62,586 bases of DNA from SFWF01 sp045539925 (GCA_045539925.1 JAZQGH010000194.1:1-62586), one strand, 5' to 3'; shown: positions 41,625 to 51,061, counted from the stretch's first letter. Program-made: numbers and translations. The notes: generated by a model not told the origin, from the letters alone.

Positions 41625-42179
41625 ATGAATACATTACTTAAAAATACCGAAGAGCGTATGGACAAAAGCGTAAACTCCGTTACCCGTGAGTTCGCAACCG
41701 TCCGCGCAGGCAGAGCAAATGCTTCCATTCTCGATAAAATCACCGTTGATTATTACGGTGTTGCAACCCCCATTCAGCAGATCGCTACCGTATCTGTTCC
41801 CGAAGCACGTACCCTTATGATCCAGCCTTGGGACACCTCAACCCTTAAGCTTATCGAAAAAGCAATTCAGATTTCCGATATCGGCATCAACCCCAATAAC
41901 GACGGACGCGTTATCCGTCTCATTTTCCCACCTCTCACTGAGGACCGCCGTAAGGAGCTTGTAAAAGAGGTCAAGAAAATGGCTGAAGACGGTAAGGTTG
42001 CAATCCGTTCGGTTCGCCGCGATGCTATCGAAAAGCTTAAGGCAAAGAAAAAGGATAACACCATTACCGAAGACGATCAGGCAAACGGTGAAAAGAAGAT
42101 ACAGAATCTCACCGACAAATACTGTGCAGAGGTTGATAATCTTTGTGCTGCAAAAGAAAAAGAGATTCTCGAAATCTAA
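41625..42179 (+). CDS. frr: Ribosome recycling factor
   Basis: 184 residues, the usual size. With EF-G it splits post-termination ribosomes. Typical segments are FATVRAGRANASILDKI, DYYGVATPIQQIATVSVPEA, and the C-terminal helices with VRRDAIEKLKAKKKDN. It lies 21 nt after pyrH behind GGAGG, and is followed by a hairpin terminator before uppS. Confidence 0.97.
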   Translation: MNTLLKNTEERMDKSVNSVTREFATVRAGRANASILDKITVDYYGVATPIQQIATVSVPEARTLMIQPWDTSTLKLIEKAIQISDIGINPNNDGRVIRLIFPPLTEDRRKELVKEVKKMAEDGKVAIRSVRRDAIEKLKAKKKDNTITEDDQANGEKKIQNLTDKYCAEVDNLCAAKEKEILEI

Positions 42180-42186
42180 AAAATTA

Positions 42187-42217
42187 AACCATCATAGCAC
42201 AGCTATGGTGGTTTTTT
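42187..42217 (+). terminator. Hairpin between frr and uppS (partial terminator)
   Basis: AACCATCATAGC (42187-42198) / GCTATGGTGGTT (42202-42213) followed by TTTT. uppS begins only 16 nt later and no promoter fits between, so it is probably a partial terminator lowering downstream expression. Confidence 0.7.
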
Positions 42218-42232
42218 GAAAGGTGAACTGTT

Positions 42233-42952
42233 TTGGCTTTATTCAGGAAAAACACAGTGGATACTGGGCGCGTCCTTCCCGAGCATATAGCAATTATTAT
42301 GGACGGAAACGGCAGATGGGCAAAAAAACGCAACCTTCCCCGTACCGCAGGACACGCAGCAGGTTCAAAAAAATTCAAAGAAATTGCAAGATACTGTAAC
42401 AAAATCGGTATAAAATATTTAACGGTATATGCGTTTTCTACCGAAAACTGGCGTCGCCCTAAGGAAGAGGTGGACGCTATTATGAACATCTTCCGCGACT
42501 ATCTTCGTGATTCCGCAAATTTTAAAAGCGAAAACATCAAGCTTGAGTTTATCGGGGACAGAAGCGGTATGCCCGAGGATATTGTAAAGCTTATGGAGCA
42601 GGCAGAGCTCGACTCTAAGGACGCTACAGGACTCAAATGCTATATGGCAATAAACTACGGCGGAAGGGATGAGCTTGTTCACGCGGTACGCGATATAATA
42701 AAAGAGGGCATCCCTGCAGATAGCATTACCGAGGATGTTATAGCTTCTCACATCTATACAAGCCACTATCCCGATCCCGAGCTTGTTATTCGTCCAAGCG
42801 GTGAGTACAGACTTTCGAATTTTCTTATATGGCAGTCTGCGTATAGCGAGTTCTGGTTTTCCGATGTCCTGTGGCCCGATTTTAAAACAGAGGATCTCGA
42901 CAGGGCTATAGACGACTACAATAAACGCAATCGTCGTTTCGGCGGAGTTTGA
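42233..42952 (+). CDS. uppS: Isoprenyl transferase (undecaprenyl diphosphate synthase)
   Basis: cis-prenyltransferase extending farnesyl diphosphate with IPP to the C55 lipid carrier for cell-wall synthesis. 239 residues. Motifs: IAIIMDGNGRWAKKR (catalytic Asp and pyrophosphate loop), TVYAFSTENWRRP, and ELVIRPSGEYRLSNFLIWQS. TTG 42233 is the start, behind AAAGGTGA. It sits with dxr and ispG, which supply its IPP. Confidence 0.96.
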   Translation: MALFRKNTVDTGRVLPEHIAIIMDGNGRWAKKRNLPRTAGHAAGSKKFKEIARYCNKIGIKYLTVYAFSTENWRRPKEEVDAIMNIFRDYLRDSANFKSENIKLEFIGDRSGMPEDIVKLMEQAELDSKDATGLKCYMAINYGGRDELVHAVRDIIKEGIPADSITEDVIASHIYTSHYPDPELVIRPSGEYRLSNFLIWQSAYSEFWFSDVLWPDFKTEDLDRAIDDYNKRNRRFGGV

Positions 42953-42980
42953 TAATTTTCCAGCGAAAGGGGACTACACC

Positions 42981-43796
42981 TTGAAAACCCGTATAATTTC
43001 AGGAGTTGTTGCGGCTGCTATAGTTGCACTTGCTCTTTGGCTTAACACTTATTTTCATATAATTTCAGTGATTGCAATTGCTTTTCTCGCAGCGGTTGCC
43101 GTCTATGAGATGCTTAAAAATACAGGCTGTATAAAAAACAACACTGCAGTAATAATTGCAATGATATATGTTGCTCTGTCGCAGTTTTCCTACAGCGGAA
43201 TATTTGTAAACGAGCAGGTGCTTTCGGTACTGTATGTTATTTCCGTAGTTATTTTTGCAGTTTTTGACCATAAAAACTTCGGTGACCGACAGATAACTAT
43301 GATGATAGCTATGCCAATAGCTTTATCCTTTGCTTTCGCCTGTCTTTCTAATCTTATCAACTCTTCCGACGGAATGGGAATTTTCTATTTCCTTATGGTT
43401 TTCAATTTTGCCGCTGTGTCGGATATTTTTGCATACTTTGTGGGCAGCGCAATAGGAAAGCATAAGTTAGCCCCCGAAATAAGTCCAAAAAAGACGATAG
43501 AAGGTGCTGTAGGCGGAATTCTGGGCGCACTCGTATGCACTGTGCCTATTTGCCTTGTTTGTGAAGCAATATTTAAAACCGACATAAACCTTTGGGCACT
43601 TCTTTTGGCGGCTCCGTTTTTAAGTGCTATCGGAATGCTTGGAGACCTTTTTGCGTCGGCAATAAAGCGCAACTACGGTATTAAGGATTACGGAAACATT
43701 ATGCCGGGTCACGGCGGAGTGCTTGACAGAACCGACTCGATTTTACTTGTTGCTCCCGCATTCGCGCTCTTTTTAAGTCTTGTACCGATAGTATAA
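42981..43796 (+). CDS. cdsA: Phosphatidate cytidylyltransferase (CDP-diglyceride synthase)
   Basis: Integral membrane enzyme making CDP-diacylglycerol from phosphatidate and CTP. 271 residues with about eight TM segments and the C-terminal signature LPGH.. read here as MPGHGGVLDRTDSILLVAP. AYFVGSAIGKHKLAPEISPKK is also typical. It starts at TTG 42981 with AAAGGGG 8 nt upstream. Confidence 0.95.
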   Translation: MKTRIISGVVAAAIVALALWLNTYFHIISVIAIAFLAAVAVYEMLKNTGCIKNNTAVIIAMIYVALSQFSYSGIFVNEQVLSVLYVISVVIFAVFDHKNFGDRQITMMIAMPIALSFAFACLSNLINSSDGMGIFYFLMVFNFAAVSDIFAYFVGSAIGKHKLAPEISPKKTIEGAVGGILGALVCTVPICLVCEAIFKTDINLWALLLAAPFLSAIGMLGDLFASAIKRNYGIKDYGNIMPGHGGVLDRTDSILLVAPAFALFLSLVPIV

Positions 43797-43808
43797 AAGG
43801 TGAATAAT

Positions 43809-44948
43809 ATGTCAAAAACTCTTGTTATTTTAGGTTCTACAGGCTCTATAGGTGAACAGGCACTTGATGTTGCCCGTAAAAACGGCTACAGAGTTAAGGC
43901 TATAGCGGCAGGAAAAAGCATAGATAAATTAGAAGCTCAGGCGCGGGAATTTTCGGTGGAAGCGGTTGCCGTTTTCGATGAGAAATCGGCGGAGTTACTG
44001 AAAATACGCCTTAAGGATACCGATATTAAAGTTCTTTCGGGAAACGCAGGCGTGTGTGAGGTTGCGTCACTCAAGGCAGATATTGTTCTTAATGCTATTG
44101 TAGGAATTGCAGGGCTTCTTCCCACCTTCGCCGCCCTTGAGGCAAAAAACGATATAGCCCTCGCAAATAAAGAGACTCTTGTAACCGCAGGTGAGCTTGT
44201 CAACAAAAAAGCCGACGAAATGGGGGTTAAAATAATCCCCGTAGACAGTGAGCATTCTGCAATTTTTCAGTCTCTTCAGGGTGCTCCCGAGGGCTCCCTT
44301 AAAAAAATAATCCTTACCGCATCGGGCGGACCCTTTTATGGTAAAACCAAAGAGGAACTTAAAAATGTAACAGTGGCTCAGGCACTTAACCACCCCAACT
44401 GGTCAATGGGAAGTAAAATCACCATCGATTCAGCCACCCTTATGAACAAAGGTCTTGAGGTTATTGAGGCTGTGCATCTTTTCGGTGTTTCGGCAGATGA
44501 TATAGAGGTGCTGGTTCACCGTCAGAGCATACTTCACTCTGCAGTGGAGCTGTGCGACGGAGCGGTTATCGGTCAGATGGGAACACCCGATATGCGTCTT
44601 CCTATCGAATATGCAATAACCTACCCCGAAAGGGGAGACCTGTGCTGCGAAAGGCTTTCCCTTGCGGATGTAGGCTCCCTTACCTTTGCCCGTCCCGATA
44701 CAGATACCTTTAAATGTCTTAAGCTCTGTATAGAAGCTATAAAAGCAGGCGGACTTAAGCCTGCTGCGGCAAACGGAGCTAACGAAGAGGCTGTGGCACT
44801 CTTTTTAGGCGGAAAAATTAAATTTCTCGATATTCCCCGCCTTGTCGAAGCGGCAATATCTAATCAGCCCGATGTGTCAGATTATACTTTAGAAGATGTT
44901 TTTGAGGCAGACAGCAGGGCAAGAGAGCTTGTAAAATCGGCAATCTAA
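43809..44948 (+). CDS. dxr: 1-deoxy-D-xylulose 5-phosphate reductoisomerase
   Basis: First committed step of the MEP pathway: rearranges and reduces DXP to MEP with NADPH. 379 residues. N-terminal ILGSTGSIGEQALDV (NADPH fold), NKETLVTAGELV, the metal-site PVDSEHSAIFQSLQG, and substrate loop HPNWSMGSKITIDSATLMNK. ATG 43809 is preferred over GTG 43800 because the SD AAAAGGTGA then sits 6 nt upstream. Confidence 0.96.
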   Translation: MSKTLVILGSTGSIGEQALDVARKNGYRVKAIAAGKSIDKLEAQAREFSVEAVAVFDEKSAELLKIRLKDTDIKVLSGNAGVCEVASLKADIVLNAIVGIAGLLPTFAALEAKNDIALANKETLVTAGELVNKKADEMGVKIIPVDSEHSAIFQSLQGAPEGSLKKIILTASGGPFYGKTKEELKNVTVAQALNHPNWSMGSKITIDSATLMNKGLEVIEAVHLFGVSADDIEVLVHRQSILHSAVELCDGAVIGQMGTPDMRLPIEYAITYPERGDLCCERLSLADVGSLTFARPDTDTFKCLKLCIEAIKAGGLKPAAANGANEEAVALFLGGKIKFLDIPRLVEAAISNQPDVSDYTLEDVFEADSRARELVKSAI

Positions 44949-44963
44949 AATTTTTATAAATAG

Positions 44964-46022
44964 GTGATAATTATTACTTTTTTAGAAATCTGGAACAACA
45001 TCTGGCCCTATCTTGTTGCAGTGCTTATGTTTGTTCTTCTCATCATTATTCACGAATTCGGTCATTTTATTGCCGCAAAAATATGCGGTGTCAGAGTAAA
45101 CGAATTTGCAGTAGGCTTCGGACCGAAGTTAATAAAAAAGAAAATAGGCGAAACGGTATATGCCGTAAATCTCATTCCCCTCGGCGGCTACTGTGCTATG
45201 GAGGGTGAGGACGAGGAAAGCACCGACGAAAGGGCATTTGGTAAAAAAGGTCCCTTTAAAAGGCTTTTTATTGTGGCAAACGGCGCCATATTTAACCTTA
45301 TTCTCGGTCTTATCATTATCGCTATTACCCTCATTCCGTCAGATAAATTCGCGTCCACTGAGATTGCAAAATTTACCGATAACGCCGTCAGCAGTAATTA
45401 CGGACTTGCGGTAGGGGATGAGATACTGTCGGTAGACGGCAGAAAGATTTTCACCACCTACGATCTGAGCTATGCCTTTACTGGGGTGGATGACGGAACA
45501 CTGGATATTACCGTAAAACGCGACGGCGAAAAGGTTAAGCTTGATGGCGTTAAATTTGAAACCGACGAGCAGGATGGAATTTCATATGTAAAGGTCGATT
45601 TTTATGTTAAAGGAATTGAAAAAACTCCCCTCACATTTTTAACACAGACCTTTGATACTGCTATTGCAAACTGCAGGGTTGTCTGGTTTTCGCTTATCGA
45701 CCTTATAACGGGCAAATACGGCATTTCTGCAATGTCAGGTCCTGTAGGAATAACCGCAGCTATAGGCTCGGTAGCAAAGGCTAATCTCTTTAACATTCTG
45801 CCTATAATGGCACTTATAACCATCAATTTAGGTATATTCAATCTGTTACCTCTTCCCGCACTCGACGGCGGCAGAATACTCTTTATTCTTTTCGAACTCA
45901 TATTCAGAAAGCCCGTACCCCAGAAATATGAGGGCTGGGTACACACCATAGGACTCATACTCCTTTTGGGACTTATGCTGATAATTACAGCAAAGGATAT
46001 AATTACACTTATTACAGGGTGA
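44964..46022 (+). CDS. rseP: RseP/RasP site-2 metalloprotease
   Basis: Intramembrane zinc protease of the M50 family that cleaves anti-sigma factors and signal-peptide remnants. 352 residues: TM1 with the active site IIIHEFGHFIAAK, a cytosolic loop, one PDZ domain (about 120-200, GLAVGDEILSVDGRKI), and TM segments with NLLPLPALDGGRILF carrying the third zinc ligand. The start is uncertain: GTG 44964 lies inside the SD-like AGGTGA, whereas ATT 44973 would have normal SD spacing; no ATG or TTG is available nearby. It could serve the ECF/anti-sigma pair at 13345-15067, but this is inference. Confidence 0.93.
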   Translation: MIIITFLEIWNNIWPYLVAVLMFVLLIIIHEFGHFIAAKICGVRVNEFAVGFGPKLIKKKIGETVYAVNLIPLGGYCAMEGEDEESTDERAFGKKGPFKRLFIVANGAIFNLILGLIIIAITLIPSDKFASTEIAKFTDNAVSSNYGLAVGDEILSVDGRKIFTTYDLSYAFTGVDDGTLDITVKRDGEKVKLDGVKFETDEQDGISYVKVDFYVKGIEKTPLTFLTQTFDTAIANCRVVWFSLIDLITGKYGISAMSGPVGITAAIGSVAKANLFNILPIMALITINLGIFNLLPLPALDGGRILFILFELIFRKPVPQKYEGWVHTIGLILLLGLMLIITAKDIITLITG

Positions 46023-47086
46023 TGAACTTGTTTACTAATAATATAACAAAACAGGTAAAAGCAGGAAATTTGAAAATAGGTGGCGGAGCTCCCGTATCCA
46101 TTCAGTCTATGCTTTGTGCTAAGGCTGACGATATAGAGGGTAATGTTGCTCAGGCAAAACGCCTTGAAGCAGCGGGCTGTGAAATAATCCGTGTATCCGT
46201 TCCCGATATGGGGGCGGTAAAGATTATTTCTGCCCTTAAAGAAAATGTTTCTGTTCCTATTGTGGCAGATATACATTTCGATTATAAACTTGCCCTCGAA
46301 AGTGTAGCGGCAGGTGTGGATAAGGTGCGCATAAACCCGGGTAATATCGGCTCTGACGATAGGGTTAAGGCGGTAGCAAATGCTTGTAAAACAGCAGGCG
46401 TTCCTATACGCATAGGAGTAAATTCAGGCTCTTTAGAGAAAAATATTCTTGCTAAATACGGCTCACCCACCCCCGAGGCAATGGTAGAAAGCGGTCTTTA
46501 TCACATATCACTGCTTGAAAAATTCGATTTTGACGATATAGTCCTTTCCCTTAAATCCTCAGATACACAGCGTATGTATGATTCCTATGTTCTGGCTGCC
46601 CAAAAATGCCCCTACCCCCTGCATCTCGGCGTTACCGAGGCGGGTACGGAGCGTATGGGAATTATAAAATCCGCCGCAGGTATAGGCGGTCTGCTTCTTC
46701 GCGGAATAGGGGCAACCATCCGCGTTTCTCTCACCGACGACCCTGTTTTAGAGGTAAAAGCGGCAAAAGACCTTTTAAAAGCACTGGGCATCAGAAATGA
46801 AGGTATAAAATTCGTTTCCTGTCCTACCTGCGGAAGAACAAGCATCGACCTTATAGGTCTTGCAAAGGCGGCAGAAGAGCGTTTTGCAGATATTGATAAA
46901 AACATAACCGTAGCAATCATGGGCTGTGCAGTTAACGGTCCTGGGGAGGCAAGAGAAGCCGACCTTGGAATAGCGGGCGGAAACGGTTGCGGTCTCCTTT
47001 TCAGCAAAGGCGAGATACTGCGAAAGGTCCCCGAAGAAAAACTGCTTGACGCACTGTATGAAGAAATAATCAAATTTGGAGAATAG
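46022..47086 (+). CDS. ispG: 4-hydroxy-3-methylbut-2-enyl diphosphate synthase
   Basis: [4Fe-4S] enzyme of the MEP pathway that converts MEcPP to HMBPP; 354 residues, the two-domain bacterial form. The TIM-barrel part has VPIVADIHFDYKLALESV and KVRINPGNIG; the C-terminal cluster domain has the three cysteines in SCPTCGRTS and MGCAVNGPGEA. The start overlaps the rseP stop; TTG 46028 is an alternative with better SD spacing. In this cluster ispG directly precedes polC, with no proS between as there is in Bacillus. Confidence 0.95.
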   Translation: MNLFTNNITKQVKAGNLKIGGGAPVSIQSMLCAKADDIEGNVAQAKRLEAAGCEIIRVSVPDMGAVKIISALKENVSVPIVADIHFDYKLALESVAAGVDKVRINPGNIGSDDRVKAVANACKTAGVPIRIGVNSGSLEKNILAKYGSPTPEAMVESGLYHISLLEKFDFDDIVLSLKSSDTQRMYDSYVLAAQKCPYPLHLGVTEAGTERMGIIKSAAGIGGLLLRGIGATIRVSLTDDPVLEVKAAKDLLKALGIRNEGIKFVSCPTCGRTSIDLIGLAKAAEERFADIDKNITVAIMGCAVNGPGEAREADLGIAGGNGCGLLFSKGEILRKVPEEKLLDALYEEIIKFGE

Positions 47087-47087
47087 A

Positions 47088-50000
47088 ATGTCACATAGAT
47101 TTAAAGACATATTCAGCGGAATAAGTTTTCAGATAGAAGATACGGCTTTAGCAGAAGTCTTTGTTACCTCCTGCGACCTCGATGTGGAGAGAAGAACAAT
47201 GTCCCTCTGGCTTGACAGCAGGACCTACATACCGCAGGAAACCTTATATGCCGTAAAAAGACTTCTTTCAAAGGACCTTTCTTTGCAAAAACTCAATATG
47301 AATATCCGTTTCACACCCGAATGCTTTTGTAAGGATTCCTGTGTCGATATAATCACCGAAATACGCAGAAAATCCGCGATGCTCAACGGTTATTTCAATA
47401 AGGCCGAGATAACACTTAGTGACGGTGCTGTGACTATAGAGCTTAAATACGGCGGTCTTGATGTAATTGAGCAGTGCGAATTTCCACAGCATTTTTCTGC
47501 TATTGCTAAACGGGATTACGGTGTAGAGACAGAGGTGAAATTCACAGGCATTACCGAAAATGCCGAGATGTTGCCTCCTGCAGTCGATACAGATATACCC
47601 CGCCCCCAAAAGATAGAAAAGGCCGAAGCTCCTAAGGCGGCAGACCCGACCCCCGAAAAGGTTTACGACTATGTCCCCGAAAACGGGCTTCCCGTATATC
47701 TTGAAAGCGCAAAGCTTTTCTACGGCAGAAGGCTTAACAGTCAAACCAAGCCTATGATAGAGATAACCGAGGATGATACCTTCATCTCCTGTTGGGGAGA
47801 GGTCTTCGGTGTTGAGGTGCGCACTATAAAGACCAAACGCGGACCCAGTAATATTCTGGAATTTTCTTTCAGTGACCACACAAATTCACTGAGTGCCAGT
47901 ATGTTTGTTTCCCCCGAGGAAATGGACAAGTTTAAGGCGGTTAAAAACGGAAATTTCATCCTTGTGAACGGAAAATACGAGTTCGATAACTATAAAAAAG
48001 ACTTTATCGTTAAGCCCACCGCTATGGCATCTCTGCAAAAGTATACCGAAAAGGATAACTATGAGGGCATTAAGCGTGTGGAGCTTCACTGTCATACCAA
48101 TATGTCGGCAAAGGATGCCGTAAGCTCAGGCGCTGATATAGTTCGTCAGGCATACAACTGGGGACACAAGGCGATAGCTATTACCGACCACGGCGTAGTG
48201 CAGGCATATCCTTCAGCTGCAGGTGAGGTAAAGGCAATCCGTAAAAGCGGCGGCGATTTCAAGGTTATTTACGGTGTGGAAGCCTACTTTGTAAACGACC
48301 AAAAATACGGTACCGACTTTTCAGCCCTTTATAAACAGGGAAAGGTAAACCATCAGATAATTTTAGTCAAAAATCTTGTAGGACTTAAAAACCTTTATAA
48401 ACTTGTCTCGACCGCCCATCTCGATAATTTTTTCAAGCGTCCCATAACCCTTAAAAGCGAGCTTGATAAGCACCGCGAGGGTCTGATAATAGGCTCTGCC
48501 TGTGAACAGGGTGAGCTTTATAAGGCAGTAATAGAGGGTGCGAGTGACGAGGAGCTTATGGAGATTGCAAGCTACTACGACTATCTTGAAATTCAGCCCC
48601 TCGGCAATAACGAATTTATGGTACGCGACTCCTCAAAGCCCGACAAGCGCAACGAAAAAACAGGGGAGATAACCCCCAATAAGTTCCGCCACGTAAAAAC
48701 TCTTGAGGTTATTAAGGACTTCAACAGAAAAATAGTGGAAATAGGCGATAAACTTCAAAAACCCGTAGTGGCTACAGGTGACGTTCATTTCCTTAAAAAG
48801 GAAGATGAAATAATCCGTAAAATTCTTATGGCGGGTCAGGGCTTCGACGATTTCGACAATCAGGCACCTCTTTATCTCAAAACCACCGAGGAAATGCTTG
48901 CCGATTTCAATTATTTTGGCGGCCGCGCTAAAGAATTTGTAATAGATAACCCCAATCTTATAGCAGATATGGTAGACGGGGATGTTATTCCCGTACCCGA
49001 CGGAAACTATCCTCCCGTTATCGAGGGCTCGGACGAGCTTCTTCGTGATATATGCTGGGAAAATGCTCATAAAACCTATGGAGAAAATGTACCCGAAATA
49101 GTGGAAAAGCGTCTTGAAAGGGAGCTTAACTCTATTATAAGCAACGGCTTTTCTATAATGTATATTTCTGCACAGAAGCTGGTTGCTTTCAGTGAAGAAA
49201 ACGGATATCTAGTAGGCTCCCGTGGTTCGGTTGGCTCCTCCTTTGTTGCAACAATGGCAGGAATTTCTGAGGTTAACCCCTTAGCACCTCATTATGTCTG
49301 TCCTAAGTGTTGCTGGAGCGAATTCTTCACCGACGGAAGCGTTGGCTCGGGCTTCGACCTGCCTGAGAAAAACTGTCCTACCTGCGGCACACCTCTTCAC
49401 CGTGACGGACACGACATACCCTTTGAAACCTTCTTAGGCTTTAAGGGTGATAAGGTGCCTGATATCGACCTTAACTTCTCGGACGAATTCCAGACTCAGG
49501 TGCAAAAATATACCGAAACCCTCTTTGGAAGCGAAAACGTTTTCAAGGCGGGTACCATTTCTACCGTGGCAGAAAAGACCGCCTTCGGTTTTTCAAAGGC
49601 CTATGCCGAGAAGAAGGGAATAATCCTCTCAAACGCTGAACTCAACCGATTAGCAGGTAAGGTAGAAAAGGCACAGATAAAGCAGACAACAGGTCAGCAC
49701 CCTGCAGGAATGATAGTCGTTCCCCGCGACAAGACCATATATGATTTTTGTCCCATTCAGCACCCCGCCGACGATGTTAAATCGGATGTAATTACCACCC
49801 ATTTCGACTTCCATTCTATCCACGATACCATTTTAAAGCTGGACGAGCTGGGTCACGTTATCCCAACTACCTATAAATACCTCGAAGAATATTCGGGAAT
49901 TCCCGTAAGCGAGGTTTCGATGAGTGACCCCAAGGTCTATAGCCTCTTCAGTTCTACGGAGGCGTTAGGGGTAACGCCCGAGGCTATCGAATCTACAACG

Positions 50001-50909
50001 GGCACATACTGTATTCCCGAGTTTGGTACTTCCTTTGTACGCGGAATGCTGCACGACTGTCAGCCCAAAAATTTCTCCGACCTGCTGCAGATATCGGGAC
50101 TTTCCCACGGTACCGACGTTTACCTCGGCAACGCAAAGGACCTTATTGAAAAAGGAATTTGTACCATTTCAGAGGTTATCGGAACCCGTGACAATATAAT
50201 GGTCTACCTCATTCATCAGGGTATGGAAGAGGGAAGGGCATTTAAGATTACCGAAACCGTCCGTAAAGGACTTGTGGCAAAGGGTAAGGTGCCCAAGGAA
50301 GATTGGGCAGCAATGGAAGACGATATGCGCAAGATTGGTGTTCCCGAATGGTATATTGAGTCCTGCGGAAAAATCAAGTATATGTTCCCCAAAGCCCACG
50401 CAGCCGCTTATGTAACGGCAGCAATAAGAGTAGGCTGGTATAAGGTCTACAGACCTATCGAGTTTTACTGCGCTTACTTTACCGCCCGACCCGACGATGT
50501 CGATGTTGAAACCGTCCTAAAAGGTAAGGAAGCGGTAAAGGCGTATATGCGTAACATAAAGCTTAAGGGCAAGGAAGCCTCTAAAAAAGAGCTTGATGTA
50601 TATGAAAATATGCTGATATTCAACGAGATGTTCGAAAGAGGCCTTGAGATTCTTCCCATAGACCTTCATAAGTCCCACGCCAGAAAGTTCCTTGTTGAGG
50701 ACGGAAAAATGCGTCTGCCCTTCGGTGCTCTCGGCGGAGTAGGCGGCAAGGCGGCTGATGCGCTTTACGAGGCGGCTCAGTCGGGTAACTTCCTTTCCAA
50801 GCAGGAATTTCAGGCTCAGGCAGGCGTTTCCAAGACAATTATCGAAACCCTTTCGGATATGGGTGTCTTTGAAGAACTGCCCGAAACTAATCAAATGACA
50901 CTATTTTAG
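47088..50909 (+). CDS. polC: DNA polymerase III PolC-type alpha subunit lacking the exonuclease domain
   Basis: Replicative polymerase of low-GC Gram-positives, 1273 residues (Bacillus PolC is about 1437). In order: N-terminal domain (1-215), OB fold (about 230-325), PHP domain beginning VELHCHTNMS near residue 331, and the polymerase core with the catalytic PDIDLNFS near 790 and the AGTISTVAEKTAFGF region; it ends in LPETNQMTLF, a clamp-binding type motif. In normal PolC a 3'-5' exonuclease domain of about 170-180 residues with FDVETTG interrupts PHP after the segment equivalent to YGVEAYFVND. Here about 15 residues follow (KYGTDFSALYKQGKV) and the second half resumes with HQIILVKNLVGLKN. 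No DEDD exonuclease motifs occur, so it should not proofread by itself. Confidence 0.95.
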   Translation: MSHRFKDIFSGISFQIEDTALAEVFVTSCDLDVERRTMSLWLDSRTYIPQETLYAVKRLLSKDLSLQKLNMNIRFTPECFCKDSCVDIITEIRRKSAMLNGYFNKAEITLSDGAVTIELKYGGLDVIEQCEFPQHFSAIAKRDYGVETEVKFTGITENAEMLPPAVDTDIPRPQKIEKAEAPKAADPTPEKVYDYVPENGLPVYLESAKLFYGRRLNSQTKPMIEITEDDTFISCWGEVFGVEVRTIKTKRGPSNILEFSFSDHTNSLSASMFVSPEEMDKFKAVKNGNFILVNGKYEFDNYKKDFIVKPTAMASLQKYTEKDNYEGIKRVELHCHTNMSAKDAVSSGADIVRQAYNWGHKAIAITDHGVVQAYPSAAGEVKAIRKSGGDFKVIYGVEAYFVNDQKYGTDFSALYKQGKVNHQIILVKNLVGLKNLYKLVSTAHLDNFFKRPITLKSELDKHREGLIIGSACEQGELYKAVIEGASDEELMEIASYYDYLEIQPLGNNEFMVRDSSKPDKRNEKTGEITPNKFRHVKTLEVIKDFNRKIVEIGDKLQKPVVATGDVHFLKKEDEIIRKILMAGQGFDDFDNQAPLYLKTTEEMLADFNYFGGRAKEFVIDNPNLIADMVDGDVIPVPDGNYPPVIEGSDELLRDICWENAHKTYGENVPEIVEKRLERELNSIISNGFSIMYISAQKLVAFSEENGYLVGSRGSVGSSFVATMAGISEVNPLAPHYVCPKCCWSEFFTDGSVGSGFDLPEKNCPTCGTPLHRDGHDIPFETFLGFKGDKVPDIDLNFSDEFQTQVQKYTETLFGSENVFKAGTISTVAEKTAFGFSKAYAEKKGIILSNAELNRLAGKVEKAQIKQTTGQHPAGMIVVPRDKTIYDFCPIQHPADDVKSDVITTHFDFHSIHDTILKLDELGHVIPTTYKYLEEYSGIPVSEVSMSDPKVYSLFSSTEALGVTPEAIESTTGTYCIPEFGTSFVRGMLHDCQPKNFSDLLQISGLSHGTDVYLGNAKDLIEKGICTISEVIGTRDNIMVYLIHQGMEEGRAFKITETVRKGLVAKGKVPKEDWAAMEDDMRKIGVPEWYIESCGKIKYMFPKAHAAAYVTAAIRVGWYKVYRPIEFYCAYFTARPDDVDVETVLKGKEAVKAYMRNIKLKGKEASKKELDVYENMLIFNEMFERGLEILPIDLHKSHARKFLVEDGKMRLPFGALGGVGGKAADALYEAAQSGNFLSKQEFQAQAGVSKTIIETLSDMGVFEELPETNQMTLF

Positions 50910-50958
50910 CAAAATGCATAAAAACGACTGTGTTTGAATAGTAAATATAACTAAAAAA

Positions 50959-50995
50959 GGTTACAAACAAACTGAAAAGGTTGCAAACTTGTAAC
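50959..50995 (+). promoter_or_regulatory. Repeated GTTrCAA motifs over the M23 promoter
   Basis: GGTTACAAAC (50959-50968) and GGTTGCAAAC (50979-50988) repeat 20 bp apart, and the second forms an inverted pair GTTGCAA-AC-TTGTAAC across the -35. Possible regulator site. Confidence 0.45.
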
Positions 50996-51008
50996 ATTTC
51001 GGTATAAT
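50981..51008 (+). promoter_or_regulatory. Promoter of the M23 peptidase gene
   Basis: TTGCAA (50981-50986) and TATAAT (51003-51008), spacer 16 bp. Confidence 0.65.
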
Positions 51009-51032
51009 AGGTAAGGCGCTTGATTACAGGCG

Positions 51033-51049
51033 TGTAACTTTTTTGTAAG
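51033..51049 (+). promoter_or_regulatory. WalR-box-like direct repeat
   Basis: TGTAAC-TTTTT-TGTAAG fits the TGTWAH-N5-TGTWAH pattern bound by WalR except for the last base. It lies between the promoter and the coding start of a wall hydrolase and overlaps the SD. Confidence 0.35.
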
Positions 51050-51061
51050 GAATGATTTACT

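Noticed and set aside
46019..47086. proS expected between the MEP gene and polC as in Bacillus
   Set aside because: ispG runs directly into polC with no space; proS is simply not in this cluster here.
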